NCBI GenBank assembly: GCA_963727015.1
Contig: CAVSEV010000012.1
Span: forward strand, 1-64,000
From: DATFVJ01 sp963727015
Lineage (GTDB): Bacteria > Actinomycetota > Actinomycetes > Streptosporangiales > Streptosporangiaceae
Reading direction: 5' to 3'
Length of the DNA stretch: 64,000 nucleotides
Shown here: piece after piece, positions 27,687 through 37,116 of the stretch
How the letters are laid out: each line of letters begins with the position of its first letter
Position numbering within the stretch: position 1 is the stretch's first letter
Made by a program: the position numbers and the translations under genes
The notes under the pieces: model-generated
What the model was told of the DNA's origin: nothing
The model's input: only the letters and a program-made list of their open reading frames with translations
Database searches by the model: none

Positions 27687-28590
27687 TTAGCACGACGGAT
27701 AGGGGAGGTAGGTGTCCGTCACGATGGCGGACGCGTTGGGCGCGTCCTGGATGAGCTTGTGCGTCTTCATCCAGCTTGCGAAGCTTTGCCACGCGCTGAG
27801 GCTCGTGCATCCCGTCTTCATGCTGTTTTGCGCCAGCAGCTTGAGCGTGTAGGGGACGCTCGCCTGGAGGAACGATGGCGTGTACTGGCTCACTGTCTGC
27901 ATGATCGTGGTGGCCCCGGCCGGATCCTTCATCGCCGCGTTGGTTCCGGCGACCAGCCCGGCGACGAAACGTTTGACGGAGCTCGCGTAGGCTGGATCCG
28001 AGCCGAGACGGTGTGCGTTGGCGACAAGTACCAGCTCGTCGTAGGTCGGCACTCCCAGCTGGTTGGCCGGGAAATCGGCCGCCCTTTTATGCATCTCCTG
28101 GCTGATCTGGATCGCCTCGACGTTGCGGTGCCCGCCGATGATGGCGTCGACTTTCCCGGACAGGATCGACGGGACCAGGTTGTACCCGACGCTTTGGTGC
28201 GGGACCTGCTGAGCGGACAGATGGCAGGTGTGCAGCAACGTGTCGTAGAAGGCGAAGTCGCTCGGGAGCCCGGTGAATCCCACGGAATGCCCCCTGATCT
28301 GGCAGGGGCCCGTGACCGGAATCTTCGGCGAGACGATGAGCCCGTTGAGGGGAACGGGCACCACTGCGGCCACGGCTACGACCGGCAGGCCCTCCTGCTG
28401 GCCGTAGAACATCTCTGGCTCGTAGGAGACCGCAAGGTCGGCCTTGTTAAGCCCGACAAGCTTGAGCGGGTCGGCCGCGCTTGAGGGGACCCGGAAGTTC
28501 ACCGTGAGGTTCTGCGTGGAGAAGTAGCCCTTGTTCTGCGCGTAGTAGAAGCCCGCGTGATCAGGGTTGGGCACCCAGTCGAGTTTCGAC
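27687..28590 (-). pseudogene. NMT1/THI5-like ABC solute-binding protein, N-terminally truncated
   Basis: The mature domain is present: DWVPNPDHAGFYYAQNKGYF, LAVSYEPEMFYGQQEGLPVV, GFTGLPSDFAFYDTLL, SGKVDAIIGGHRNVEAIQIS. The C-terminus is intact at 27687. Proteins of this type bind pyrimidine precursors, nitrate/taurine-like or other small ligands for an ABC importer. The signal peptide and lipobox are lost: upstream of SKLDW near 28590 the sequence becomes a thioesterase fragment. No permease or ATPase gene adjoins it. Confidence 0.75.
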
Positions 28591-28599
28591 GTTCAGTGA

Positions 28600-29595
28600 G
28601 GCTGCTGGCGCGGCGTGTGCGGAGCTGCTGCCCGACCGCGTCCCTCCTGCCCCGATGAGTGATGGCGCCGGTGGCGATCAGCTCCTCACCCTCGGTACGG
28701 GCCGGGCGCAAGAAGTTCACCTTGAGATCAAGGGCGGTAAATCCGGTGCCAGCGGGTGCAATCGTCTGGACCGCCGCCCCGCTGGCGCTTTTGGCCAGCA
28801 GGGCGATGACACCTCCGAAGACTGTACCCAGCTCCTGCAGCAGGCCCGAACGCACGGGCAGCGAGAACACGACCCGCCCGTCCTCGGCCTCGATCAGCCG
28901 AAAGCCCGCATACCCGTCGATCGGAGCTGCTGGTATCTCCCCTTTGAGCTGCGCTGCAAGGATCTCAAGTCCGCTCAGCCGCTGGAGCAGCGCGGCGCCG
29001 ACCGGGGCGATCTGCGGCATGGGTTCTCGCAGCATGGCGCCCGTTCCTGGTAGCCGCATTTCGGGCGGCGATCCGCTGCCAGAACGCGGAACGACGGCAC
29101 GGGGTGCGAACAGAAAGTACCGAGACGTGCTGTGGGCAAGCGGCTGCCCTCCCTGGTCGACCACAAGCCCCTCGGCGAGAGCGTTGCGCTCGTCGGAGTA
29201 AATGACCCGGCTGCGCGCCGTGATCTCTGCGCCACTGGGAGGCGGCTCGCCGAGCACCGTTACTGAAAGTTCGGCCGTCGTGCACCCCCTCCGGCAGGCA
29301 GCGTAGAGACGACCGCGTACAAATGAGCCATGTCGAGCAGGAAAGCGAAGATCCCCGAGTGCAGCCGACCCTTGGGACCGCAAAACCAGCCGCTGGCGGG
29401 CATCGCGATCGACGCCTCACCGTGCTGCAGGGCGACCAGCCTCCGCCCGCTCCAGTAGTGGATCGGCGGCTGCGGAGACCGTCCCGCGTGGATCTCACGG
29501 AGCGCCTCCAATCCGGGCACCGTTAGCAGCCCGGCATCGAACACGGCGGCTTGCGCACGCTGCCCCTGGACCATCCCTGGGCCCCCTACGTCCAC
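28600..29595 (-). pseudogene. Tandem hot-dog acyl-CoA thioesterase (PaaI-like), frameshifted and 3'-truncated
   Basis: The first hot-dog is GEASIAMPASGWFCGPKGRL with HSGIFAFLLDMAHLYAVVST; after a frame change near 29285 it continues SVTVLGEPPPSGAEITARSR. The second is GRVVFSLPVRSGLLQELGTV, FGGVIALLAKSASGAAVQTI, DLKVNFLRPARTEGEELIAT. The last strands are missing, replaced near 28600 by the solute-binding protein. It would hydrolyse acyl-CoA thioesters. Confidence 0.65.
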
Positions 29596-29624
29596 TCTCC
29601 GTCCTCATTCTGCCGGGCATACGG

Positions 29625-29809
29625 TTAGGAAAACAGCATCGTCACTTCATCGATCCCCGCAGATGTCTTGACGCTCAGCTGGTGACCGGCACGCTTGAAG
29701 ACGCGCATCATGCGCCTGTTGCCCATGAGGACGTCGGCCCTGAAGCCGCGAACGCCGCGCCCCCGCGCGTGCTCGAACATGCGCGCGTGGAGGAGCCCGC
29801 CGAGGCCGG
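29625..29809 (-). pseudogene. GNAT C-terminal segment of the IS701-split acetyl-CoA hydrolase gene
   Basis: This reads GLGGLLHARMFEHARGRGVR, GFRADVLMGNRRMMRVFKRA and GHQLSVKTSAGIDEVTMLFS and stops at TAA 29625. It completes the acetyltransferase fold begun at 31354 (AYMVDPEWQGTG). Without the IS the frame runs straight through. Confidence 0.85.
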
Positions 29810-31353
29810 TACGGCAGCCGCACTTCGTAACCTGGCGGTACGTCTGGGATGCCTGCAGGAGGCTGATGCTCCTGTTTCGGGCGGGTTAGGGCGTGTCGGT
29901 CAGCAGCTGAGGGCGGCCGCCCCGTGATCATCGCCTTGTGACAGAATACGATCTTGAGGCGGCCGCTGCCGCCATGGTAGGCGCTGAGCTGGCCGAGGAG
30001 AAGCTGGGTGAGCTGATGGCGCGGCTGGCGCCGTGCTTCACCCGCCGTGAGCCCCGGCTGCAGGCCGGCAGGTACGTGCGGGCGCTGATGAGCGGCCTGC
30101 CGCGGAAGAACGGCTGGACGATCGCGGCGGAAGCCGGTGACCGCACCCCGGATAAGACGCAGCGGCTGCTCAGCCATGCGTCCTGGGACACCTTGGCGGC
30201 GATGCGCGAGATCGGAGGCTTCGTGACCGCGTACCTGGATGAGGCGGCCGGGCCGGGAACGCTGCGGGTATTCGCCGTGGACGAGACCGGCCAGCAGAAG
30301 AAAGGCATCCGCACGGCCGGCGTCAAGCGCCAGCATATGGGCTGCGCCGATGGCGTGGCCAACGGCATCAACACGGTGCATGTCTCTTATGCCACCCCGG
30401 CCGGGCACGCGCTGATCGGGGCCCGGGAGTGGATCCCTGAAGAGCAGATCGCCGACCCGCGATGCCGCCAGGCGATGGGCCTGCCGCAGGACCTGGTGTT
30501 CAAGACCAAGCCGCAGCTGGCCACCGAGATCCTGGCTGAGTGCCTGGCCGGCGGCACCGCCATCCCCTGGGCCGCCGCCGATGAGGTCTATGGGAACAAC
30601 CCCGGGCTGCGCGGTTTCTGCGAACGCGAGCGTATCGGCTACGTGCTGCGGGTGCCCTCGAACTTCTACCTCACCCTTGGCGGCGGCATCCGGCTCACCG
30701 CGGCCCAGGCCGTGTCCGGCGCGCTGGGCAAGACCACCGGGTGGTGGCAGACGCGCTCCGCCGGGAAGGGAACCAAGGGACAGCGGCTGTACCGGTGGGC
30801 CTGGATCGCCACCGCCTCCCCTGGCCACACCCTCCTGGTCCGCAAGCACCTGATCACCGGCGAACTGGCCTTCATGTACTGCCACGTCCCCCAAGGCCGG
30901 CCTGCTAGCTTGCCCGTCCTGGTCGCCGTCGCCGGCCTGCGCTGGCCGGTCGAGGAGGACTTCGAGTTCGGCAAGGACTACTTCGGGCTGGACCAATCCC
31001 AGGTCCGGCTGTATACCGCGATCTTACGCCACACCGTGCTGGCGATGGCCGCCCTAGCCGTCTGCGCCGTCACCGCCGCCCTGGCCCGGAACCAGACCGA
31101 CACCCAAGCACCGCCGCCGGCCAGCCCCAATGACCCGCCACCGCAGGATCCCGGCCTGATCCCGCTCACCGTCAACGCGGTCAAACGCCTATTCAACCTG
31201 CTCAACCGCCTCCCGCGCTCTCTCGGGCACCACCTGCACTGGGACCAGTGGACCCGCCGACACCAGGCCCGATCCCGCTGGTTCCACCAGCGCACCCGCC
31301 TCCGCCGCCAGCAAACAATCCCCTACATCACATAACGAAGTGCGGCTGCCGTA
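29810..31353 (+). mobile_element. IS701-family insertion sequence, complete
   Basis: The ends share the inverted repeat TACGGCAGCCGCACTTCGT. CCGG flanks both sides (29806-29809 and 31354-31357), fitting the 4-bp target duplication of IS701. The element is 1,544 bp with one intact transposase gene, so it may still be mobile. Confidence 0.9.
29938..31335 (+). CDS. IS701-family transposase
   Basis: The 465-residue DDE transposase starts at GTG 29938. Catalytic regions are visible as RVFAVDETGQQKKGIRTAGV (first Asp) and IPWAAADEVYGNNPGLRGFC (second Asp). WPVEEDFEFGKDYFGLDQSQ carries the catalytic-Glu region. The N-terminal helical domain (PCFTRREPRLQAGRYVRALM) is complete. It ends within 20 bp of the right inverted repeat. 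Confidence 0.92.
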   Translation: MTEYDLEAAAAAMVGAELAEEKLGELMARLAPCFTRREPRLQAGRYVRALMSGLPRKNGWTIAAEAGDRTPDKTQRLLSHASWDTLAAMREIGGFVTAYLDEAAGPGTLRVFAVDETGQQKKGIRTAGVKRQHMGCADGVANGINTVHVSYATPAGHALIGAREWIPEEQIADPRCRQAMGLPQDLVFKTKPQLATEILAECLAGGTAIPWAAADEVYGNNPGLRGFCERERIGYVLRVPSNFYLTLGGGIRLTAAQAVSGALGKTTGWWQTRSAGKGTKGQRLYRWAWIATASPGHTLLVRKHLITGELAFMYCHVPQGRPASLPVLVAVAGLRWPVEEDFEFGKDYFGLDQSQVRLYTAILRHTVLAMAALAVCAVTAALARNQTDTQAPPPASPNDPPPQDPGLIPLTVNAVKRLFNLLNRLPRSLGHHLHWDQWTRRHQARSRWFHQRTRLRRQQTIPYIT

Positions 31354-32930
31354 CCGGTGCCCTGCCATTCCGGATCCACCATGTACGCCACTTCGGCGAG
31401 GCCGGTCGCCGGGCTGAGGTAGTAGGAGCTGGCGGCGACGATCCGTTCGCGCTCAGACGGGCCTACTACGGCCGCGAAGGCCATCTCCTGCTCGTAGTCC
31501 ACGCTGCACAGGTACTGGGCGACCGTGTCGGTGAGCGAGCTCAGCTTCTGGAGGAAGCGACTCTCCACGTCTTCTTCCGGGAGTCGATGGAAAAGCTCCT
31601 GCATTGCGCCGGTGTCGCTCGTTCGTGTCGGGCGCACGCACACCTGGCGGCCGTCGCGCAGCCGCACGTCGCGCACCTCGGCGACCGGGTACGCGCCGCG
31701 GCTGCGCAGCTGCTGCTTCCGTCCGACGAGCCCCCTCTCGATCGCGGCGTCGAGCAAAGACTTGCGGGCGTCGGGATGCGCGATCTCGATCAGGGCGACC
31801 GCACGCTCGGCCAGCGACCGGCCGAAGAGGTACGCGGTGCCGTACTCGGTAATCACCCAATGCACATCGGCCCGCGGGATCGCGACGGGCTCGGTGGAAT
31901 CGAGGTCGAGGCAAATCGCGGACCGGCCCTGGGGGGTGCGCGAGACGAGGCAGACGATGGCCATACCGCCCGGTGACGCGAGCGCGCCGCGGTGGAAGGC
32001 GGGCCCGGTGGAGACCCCGCCGTAGAGCGCGCCGTCGAGGCTCTCGGTGCACACCTGGCCGGTGAGGTCAATGGCGAACGCCTGCGTGACGGAAACCATC
32101 CGCTCGTTGCTCGCGATGATCGCAGGATCGCAAACGTATTCGACCGGATGAAACGCGAAACGCGGATCGTCGTCGACGAGGTCGTAGAGGCGGCGCGTGC
32201 CCATCGCCCAGCTCGTCACGACCGGCCCCGTGATGACGCCATTGGCGACGAGGTCGACCACCGGTTCGGTGATCATGTCCGAGTGAATCGCCAACCCGCG
32301 CCGGTTGGTCAAGTGAGTCAGCATCTGGTTCGGCACACGGCCGAGGCCGACCTGAAGCGTGGAGCGGTCGTCGACGAGCCGGGCAACGTAGCGGGCAATT
32401 TGCTCGGCCGCCTCGCCGACGGGATCGTGGAGGTACTCCACCACAGGGGTCTCGACCGCTACGAAATGGGCGATGCGGTCGACAGGAATCCGGCTGTCAC
32501 CGGCCGTGCGAGGCATCGCCGGGTTGACCTCGGCGATGACGGTGCGTGCGGTCAGGGCGGCGGCCTTCGTCACGTCGACCGATATCCCCAGGCTGCAGGT
32601 ACCGTCCGGATCTGGTAGGGCGACCTGGATCATCGCCACGTCGAGCGGGATCTGCCCGTTGCGGAAGAGCTTCGGGACGTCGCCGAGCGAGAGCGGTAGG
32701 TACTCCACCCAACCCGACTCGCCTAGAGCGCGGACGTCGCGCCCGACGTAGAAGACTCGGTGCCGATAGGTCGTATGCGGCGGGTCGCCGGTGCCGACAC
32801 GGTGAGGAAATGGACGAGGACCACTCCCGGCCGGTTGAGTCGTTCCAGCGCCTCCACGAGGCTTCGGGGAGTGGCGCACGCGCTGCCGACGAAGAGCGAG
32901 CGCGCAAGCGCGGCGGAACCGGCGCTCCCG
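31354..32930 (-). pseudogene. Acetyl-CoA hydrolase/transferase-GNAT fusion, IS701-split and frameshifted
   Basis: The coenzyme A transferase part contains LVEALERLNRPGVVLVHFLT and, after a frame change near 32810, VGTGDPPHTTYRHRVFYVGR. It continues with SLGISVDVTKAAALTARTVI, YGGVSTGPAFHRGALASPGG and HWVITEYGTAYLFGRS. A C-terminal acetyltransferase domain starts VCVRPTRTSDTGAMQELFHR and is cut by IS701 after DPEWQGTG. The fusion is typical of actinobacterial enzymes coupling acyl-CoA transfer to protein or small-molecule acetylation. The first 20-30 residues are also missing. Confidence 0.85.
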
Positions 32931-32934
32931 TCCA

Positions 32935-33365
32935 CCGGGGCCCGGCACGCCCGCGCGACCGGAATCCGCCAGCAGATCAGCGAACTGACCGCCGCCCTGG
33001 CCGCCGACGCCGCCAGCGGCCAGCAGGCACTGTTCGCGTCCCCGCGCACCGCGCGCCGCACGCGCCCCGCCGATACCGCGGCAGCACTGCACCGGCTCAT
33101 CGCCGAGCTCACGCCGCACGAACCCCCACGCGGCGACCGGCACGCCGCAGACAGCGCCCCTGTTCCAGGAACCGGACACACCCGGAGAATGACGGCACGC
33201 ACACCCCGCGAGCCGCGCACCCGGAACCGCCCACCTGCCCCCCGTCACCCAGGCATTCGGACAGTTCTGATATCCGACTGTGCCGTTATTACCACCACGC
33301 TCCTGCAGGAGGCGAACACCCGCTTCCACGCCTTCGCCGAAGGTCTGCTCCCAGCGGCTGGTGAC
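32935..33365 (+). other. Unassigned region with a helical ORF fragment
   Basis: One plus-strand frame includes GIRQQISELTAALAADAASG and DTAAALHRLIAELTP, which looks like a helical protein tail, ending at TGA immediately before the integrase start (33371). No family was recognised. Confidence 0.25.
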
Positions 33366-33370
33366 CAGTC

Positions 33371-34010
33371 ATGAACGCGCACACCCCCGTTCCGGGCTTG
33401 CTCCGCGGCTTCTTCGAGGACTACCTCGCGGCGCACCGCGACGTCAGCCAGAACACCATCTACGCCAACAGGGGACGCGTGCAAACCCTTCCTCCGGTTC
33501 GCGGCACGGCACCGCGGCCGCCAACTGATCCGGCTCCAGCTCGCCGATCCCGCTCAAGAAGACCACCTCGAACTCGATGACCTACCTCGACCAGAACGAG
33601 GTCAAGACCCTGCTGGCCGTGCCGTCGGCTCGGCATCGTCTCGGGCTGCGCGACCGGGCCCTGCTCACCCTCCTCTACAACACCGGCGCACGGGCCACCG
33701 AAATAGTCCAGCTGAACATCAAGGACCTCCGCCTCGACACGCCTATCCAGGTACGCATCCTCGGCAAGGGACGCAAAGAGCGGGTCTGCCCGCTGTGGCA
33801 GGAGACCGCCGACGCGCTCCGTGCCTATCTCGGTCAGCGGGCAGACGGCACCCAGCCAGACGCGCCGCTGTTCCTCAACGCGCACGGCAAGCGCATCACC
33901 CGCTTCGGCGTCGGGACGATCCTCAAACGCAACGTAGCGGTGGCGGCCACCAACCTCGCATCGCTGGCCGCCAAGCCCGTGAGCCCGCATACCCTTCGCC
34001 ACACGACGCG
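33371..34010 (+). pseudogene. Tyrosine recombinase (XerD-like), frameshifted and 3'-truncated
   Basis: The N-terminal SAM-like domain is LLRGFFEDYLAAHRDVSQNT; a second frame has FLRFAARHRGRQLI. From 33577 the catalytic domain appears: LLTLLYNTGARATEIVQLNI (first Arg), RILGKGRKERVCPL (Lys), and VSPHTLRHTT (HxxR). The match ends there, so the second His/Trp and the nucleophilic Tyr are gone, replaced by an IS fragment near 34010. Confidence 0.75.
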
Positions 34011-34029
34011 GCAGCCGCAATCTGTGGTG

Positions 34030-34239
34030 GCGGGCGTTCGGTATCACGCCCAGCAGTGCCGCGAGCAGGGCCCGGTCCGCCCAGTTCAGCTTCGGGCAGC
34101 GCGGCTGCCGCCGCTGCAGGACGGCGAGCTAGTGGCGCAGGATCAGGATTTCGGCGGTCTTCCACGTCTCCTCACGGCGGGACGGCCGCAGCCACACGGC
34201 TACTCGCGTGATCAGGGGAACACGAACCGCAGGCACATG
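34030..34239 (-). pseudogene. rve transposase N-terminal fragment, copy B
   Basis: RREETWKTAEILILRH and, in another frame, PKLNWADRALLAALLGVIPN match copy A at 23490-23822. The non-coding end repeat follows to 34318, where it stops at GCACGCAC. The element lies directly inside the broken integrase. Confidence 0.6.
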
Positions 34240-34318
34240 ACCGGTGATCATCACAGGCGGAGCGCCGGGCGAGCGACTCAGCTGGTCAGAGCCATGGATG
34301 CGATTCTCGGCACGCACA
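34237..34318. repeat. Terminal end of the rve-type IS, copy B
   Basis: The same 80-bp sequence as at 23823-23905, with a few differences, ends CTCGGCACGCAC. It shows where the truncated IS terminates. Confidence 0.6.
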
Positions 34319-34473
34319 CTACAGCGGACCACCGACCTGCGGCATTTGCGAATACTCGCGCAATTAAGCCCGGGCCGAATACGACATTTGGTGCCTAGTC
34401 CCGCTAACCTGCGAACGGTCATTGGCCCTGCTAGCGTCGGATGCGGGGCATCAGTATCCATCGAAAGGACGCT

Positions 34474-34970
34474 CATGTCAGGATTTCCGCCGATCGGCGT
34501 CCGCCAGCCCCAACCTTACGACATCGTTGATGACCCAGTAAGGGCCTGCGGCATCGGCACCGGATTCGAGGGTCAGTTCTCCGCGCGAGTGCGTGATGGC
34601 CATGGCGCTCAGATCGCGCAGGCCCCGGGTCAGGGCGGGTGGCACCGGCATCTGGGGCAACTTCGACGTCACACTGGCTGTGGGAGTCCCGCCCACTCCG
34701 CAGGGCACACTGGAGGTTTTCGACGTTTCGGCAAAGGACGGGTCGGAGCTGAGCAAGGTGGTTGTGCCGATCACCTTCGGTCGGGCTCTCCTCGACCCGT
34801 ACCACGGCTTCGCACAGTACACGGTCGTCAGCGGCGACACGCTCTCCGGCATCGCGGCGAAGTATTACGGTGATCCAAACGAGTGGCCGAGAATCCTTGA
34901 AGCAAATCGCAACCAGATTCACGATCCTGGCCGCATATTCCCGGGACAGGTGCTGCGGATGCCGCAGTAG
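34474..34970 (+). pseudogene. Gmad2-LysM protein, one frameshift
   Basis: ATG 34474 gives FPPIGVRQPQPYDIVDDPVR and ACGIGTGFEGQFSARVRDGH. After a frame change near 34620 the sequence continues AGGTGIWGNFDVTLAVGVPP, GTLEVFDVSAKDGSELSKVV and a LysM domain QYTVVSGDTLSGIAAKYYGD ending PGQVLRMPQ. Such Gmad2-LysM proteins are conserved in actinobacteria and may bind cell-wall glycan or act near the surface, although no signal peptide is present. A single indel breaks an otherwise complete 165-residue gene. Confidence 0.75.
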
Positions 34971-35344
34971 CGATCAACCGAGAGTCACGACGGGGACCTG
35001 CAGGCACCGGTCATCAGTCATCCTATTCTCAGCGGTCATAGACGGCCGCTCACATGGCACCGCAGGACCACTCACGCCCGCCACAAGCACGTGGCGGCAC
35101 TGGCCGGCGTGCTTGTGGTCGTCGTTTCCTGGAGCGTGAGCGTCTTAGCCTCAATCCACCGCGAAAATTCGGGTGATCGCTTTCTTCGAGGCGGTCTGGA
35201 GAACCTGATCTTTAGGTTGGCGGTGGGCGTGGGTTTCCTGCCGCTTACGTAATTGCGGCTTGTCCACAGGTCGTTGCCGGGGATCTTGGCTGGCGGTCTG
35301 CCGGGGTGGCCGCTGGGGGCCGTGAGGGCGCGGTGACCGGTTCT
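34971..35344. other. Intergenic region, nothing recognised
   Basis: Apart from an imperfect palindrome around CCACAAGCACG and CGTGCTTGTGG (about 35080-35120), possibly a terminator for the LysM gene, I see no gene or element. Confidence 0.3.
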
Positions 35345-35601
35345 GGGCTGGTCAGGCCGCCTGGGCGGGCGGGCCGCAGGCGGTTTCGAACAGGGTCATC
35401 CAGTGCCCGCTTGGCCGGGTCGGACACACGCCGTACGCCTCGGCGACCTCCTTGAACCGCTCCTCCGCATCCGGTTCGGTGCTGCGATCGGGATGGTACT
35501 TGCGGGCGAGCCGCCGGAAGGCATTCTTGATCGCCCTCGCATCGGCGTCCCGGGGGACCCACCCCGAGCACCTCGTAATAGTCACGCCGGGCAACTGCCA
35601 T
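35345..35601 (-). pseudogene. DnaJ-domain protein remnant
   Basis: ATG 35601 gives RRDYYEVLGVGP. A second frame gives DARAIKNAFRRLARKYHPDR, with the HPD motif, then EERFKEVAEAYGV, and a third SDPAKRALDD. This is a J-domain with at least two frame changes. The substrate-binding part is missing. J-domains stimulate Hsp70 ATPases. Confidence 0.65.
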
Positions 35602-35719
35602 CGCCCATCACCTGCCGCTTAACCGCCGCATCCGGCGCATCGCACACCCGGACCGACGGCCCTCCGGCGTGGCCAGTGCCGCCGCTGGGGCCCGCGTGGG
35701 CTGGTCCGCTTGCGCAGAG

Positions 35720-36160
35720 CTAACGGGGCGGGAGCCGAACCACGGTGAGGTAGAAGTCATCAATGGAGTGAACCACGTGCAGGAACTGGTCCAGGTCGAG
35801 TGGTTTTTGCACGTACGCGTTGGCGTGCAGGTCGTAGCTGCGCACTATGTCTTCCTCGGCGCCGGAGGTGGTGAGGATCACCACGGGGATCCGGCGCAGG
35901 TCGTGGTCCGCCTTGATCTCGGCCAGCGTCTCGCGGCCGTCCTTCTTCGGCAGATTCAGGTCGAGCAGCACCAGGTCGGGTCGGAGCGCGTCGGCATACG
36001 GCGGTTTTCGTCGCAGAAAGGCCATGGCCGCATCCCCGTCCCCTACCGCGTGAACGTTGTTGCAGACCTTGCCTTCGGTCAGGGCCTCTCGGGTGAGCAT
36101 CACGTCGCCGGGGTCGTCTTCCACTAGCAGGATCTGGACTGGGACGCCAGGGGTGCTCAT
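35720..36160 (-). CDS. Single-domain response regulator (Rcp1-like)
   Basis: ATG 36160 overlaps the TGA of the kinase gene (ATGA). The 146-residue product is a stand-alone receiver: ILLVEDDPGDVMLTREAL, phospho-acceptor D67 in LVLLDLNLPKKDG, VVILTTSGAEEDI and the conserved Lys in YVQKPLDLDQF. The DDPGDV and NLPKKDG motifs are typical of response regulators of phytochrome-type kinases. It has no output domain, so signalling goes through a partner or phosphorelay. Confidence 0.9.
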   Translation of the reverse strand: MSTPGVPVQILLVEDDPGDVMLTREALTEGKVCNNVHAVGDGDAAMAFLRRKPPYADALRPDLVLLDLNLPKKDGRETLAEIKADHDLRRIPVVILTTSGAEEDIVRSYDLHANAYVQKPLDLDQFLHVVHSIDDFYLTVVRLPPR

Positions 36161-37116
36161 CGTGACGGCTTCGCTTCCGCCGGCCAGGTCCAGTAGAACG
36201 TTGTGCCCGCACCAGGTTCGGACTCGAACCAGATCGTGCCGCCCCGAGTCTCGACGATCTTCTTGCACACGGCGAGCCCGATCCCGGTCCCGGGGTACTC
36301 GGCCCGGGTGTGGAGCCGTTGGAACACGCCGAAGACCCGCTCGGCGTACTGTGGCCCGATCCCGATGCCGTTGTCGGACACCGCGAATCGCCACTGCGCC
36401 CCGCGCCGCTCGGCTGAGATGACCACCCGGGGCGGCGCGGGACCGTGGAACTTCACCGCGTTGCCCACCACGTTTTCGAACAGCTGGACCAGCCGGGTCG
36501 GGTTGCCTGTCACCGTGGGCAGCTCACCGGCCACCGTCACGTCCGCGCCCGACTGCTCGATGGCCGCGGCCAGGTCCAGGCGGGCGCGTTCCATGATGCG
36601 GTTGCAGTCCACCAAAGCGACGTCGTTGCCAACCCTGCCCACCCGCGAGTACGTCAACAGGTCGTTGATCAGCTGTTGCATGCGTGCGGTGCCGTCGACC
36701 ACGAAGCCGATGTACTCGTCCGCTCGCTCGTCCAGCCGGCCTTGGTAGCGGCGGGCCAGCAGCTGGCAGAAACCGGTGATCTTGCGCAGCGGTTCCTGCA
36801 AGTCATGGGAGGCGACGTACGCGAACTGCTCCAGCTCGGCGTTCGAGCTGGCCAATTCGGTGGTCCTGTCCCGAAGTGCATCTTCGGCCTGGGTCCGCTG
36901 GGCGATCTCACGGCGAAGGTCGTCGTTGACCCGGACGACACGTTGCTTCTCGAGATCGAAGTCCTCGAGGATGTTGAGCAGGGCCCGCTGGGTGTCGCCG
37001 AGCCGCTCCTTCTCAGCGGTGAGGTCGTCAAGGATGTTGAGCATCGCCATGGTCAGCGCGCTTGCGTCGACCGGGTCGCATCCGCCGGAACTGGCTTCCT
37101 CAGTGAGCATGACCAT
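36157..37116 (-). CDS. Cytoplasmic histidine kinase
   Basis: ATG 37116 overlaps the TGA of the PAS gene (TGATG). The 319-residue protein has no transmembrane segment. A repeated coiled-coil element (AMLNILDDLTAEKERLGD, ALLNILEDFDLEKQRVV) leads to the HisKA domain with H104 in FAYVASHDLQEPLRKITGF. The HATPase has NVVGNAVKFHG, SDNGIGI and GTGIGLAVCKKIV. The signal probably comes from the upstream PAS protein. It phosphorylates the downstream receiver, by inference from the operon. Confidence 0.9.
   Translation of the reverse strand: MVMLTEEASSGGCDPVDASALTMAMLNILDDLTAEKERLGDTQRALLNILEDFDLEKQRVVRVNDDLRREIAQRTQAEDALRDRTTELASSNAELEQFAYVASHDLQEPLRKITGFCQLLARRYQGRLDERADEYIGFVVDGTARMQQLINDLLTYSRVGRVGNDVALVDCNRIMERARLDLAAAIEQSGADVTVAGELPTVTGNPTRLVQLFENVVGNAVKFHGPAPPRVVISAERRGAQWRFAVSDNGIGIGPQYAERVFGVFQRLHTRAEYPGTGIGLAVCKKIVETRGGTIWFESEPGAGTTFYWTWPAEAKPSR

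Noticed and set aside
31248..33374. Long plus-strand reading frames opposite the acetyl-CoA hydrolase
   Set aside because: They mirror codon bias of the minus-strand gene, have Arg/Pro-rich low-complexity products and no family motifs.
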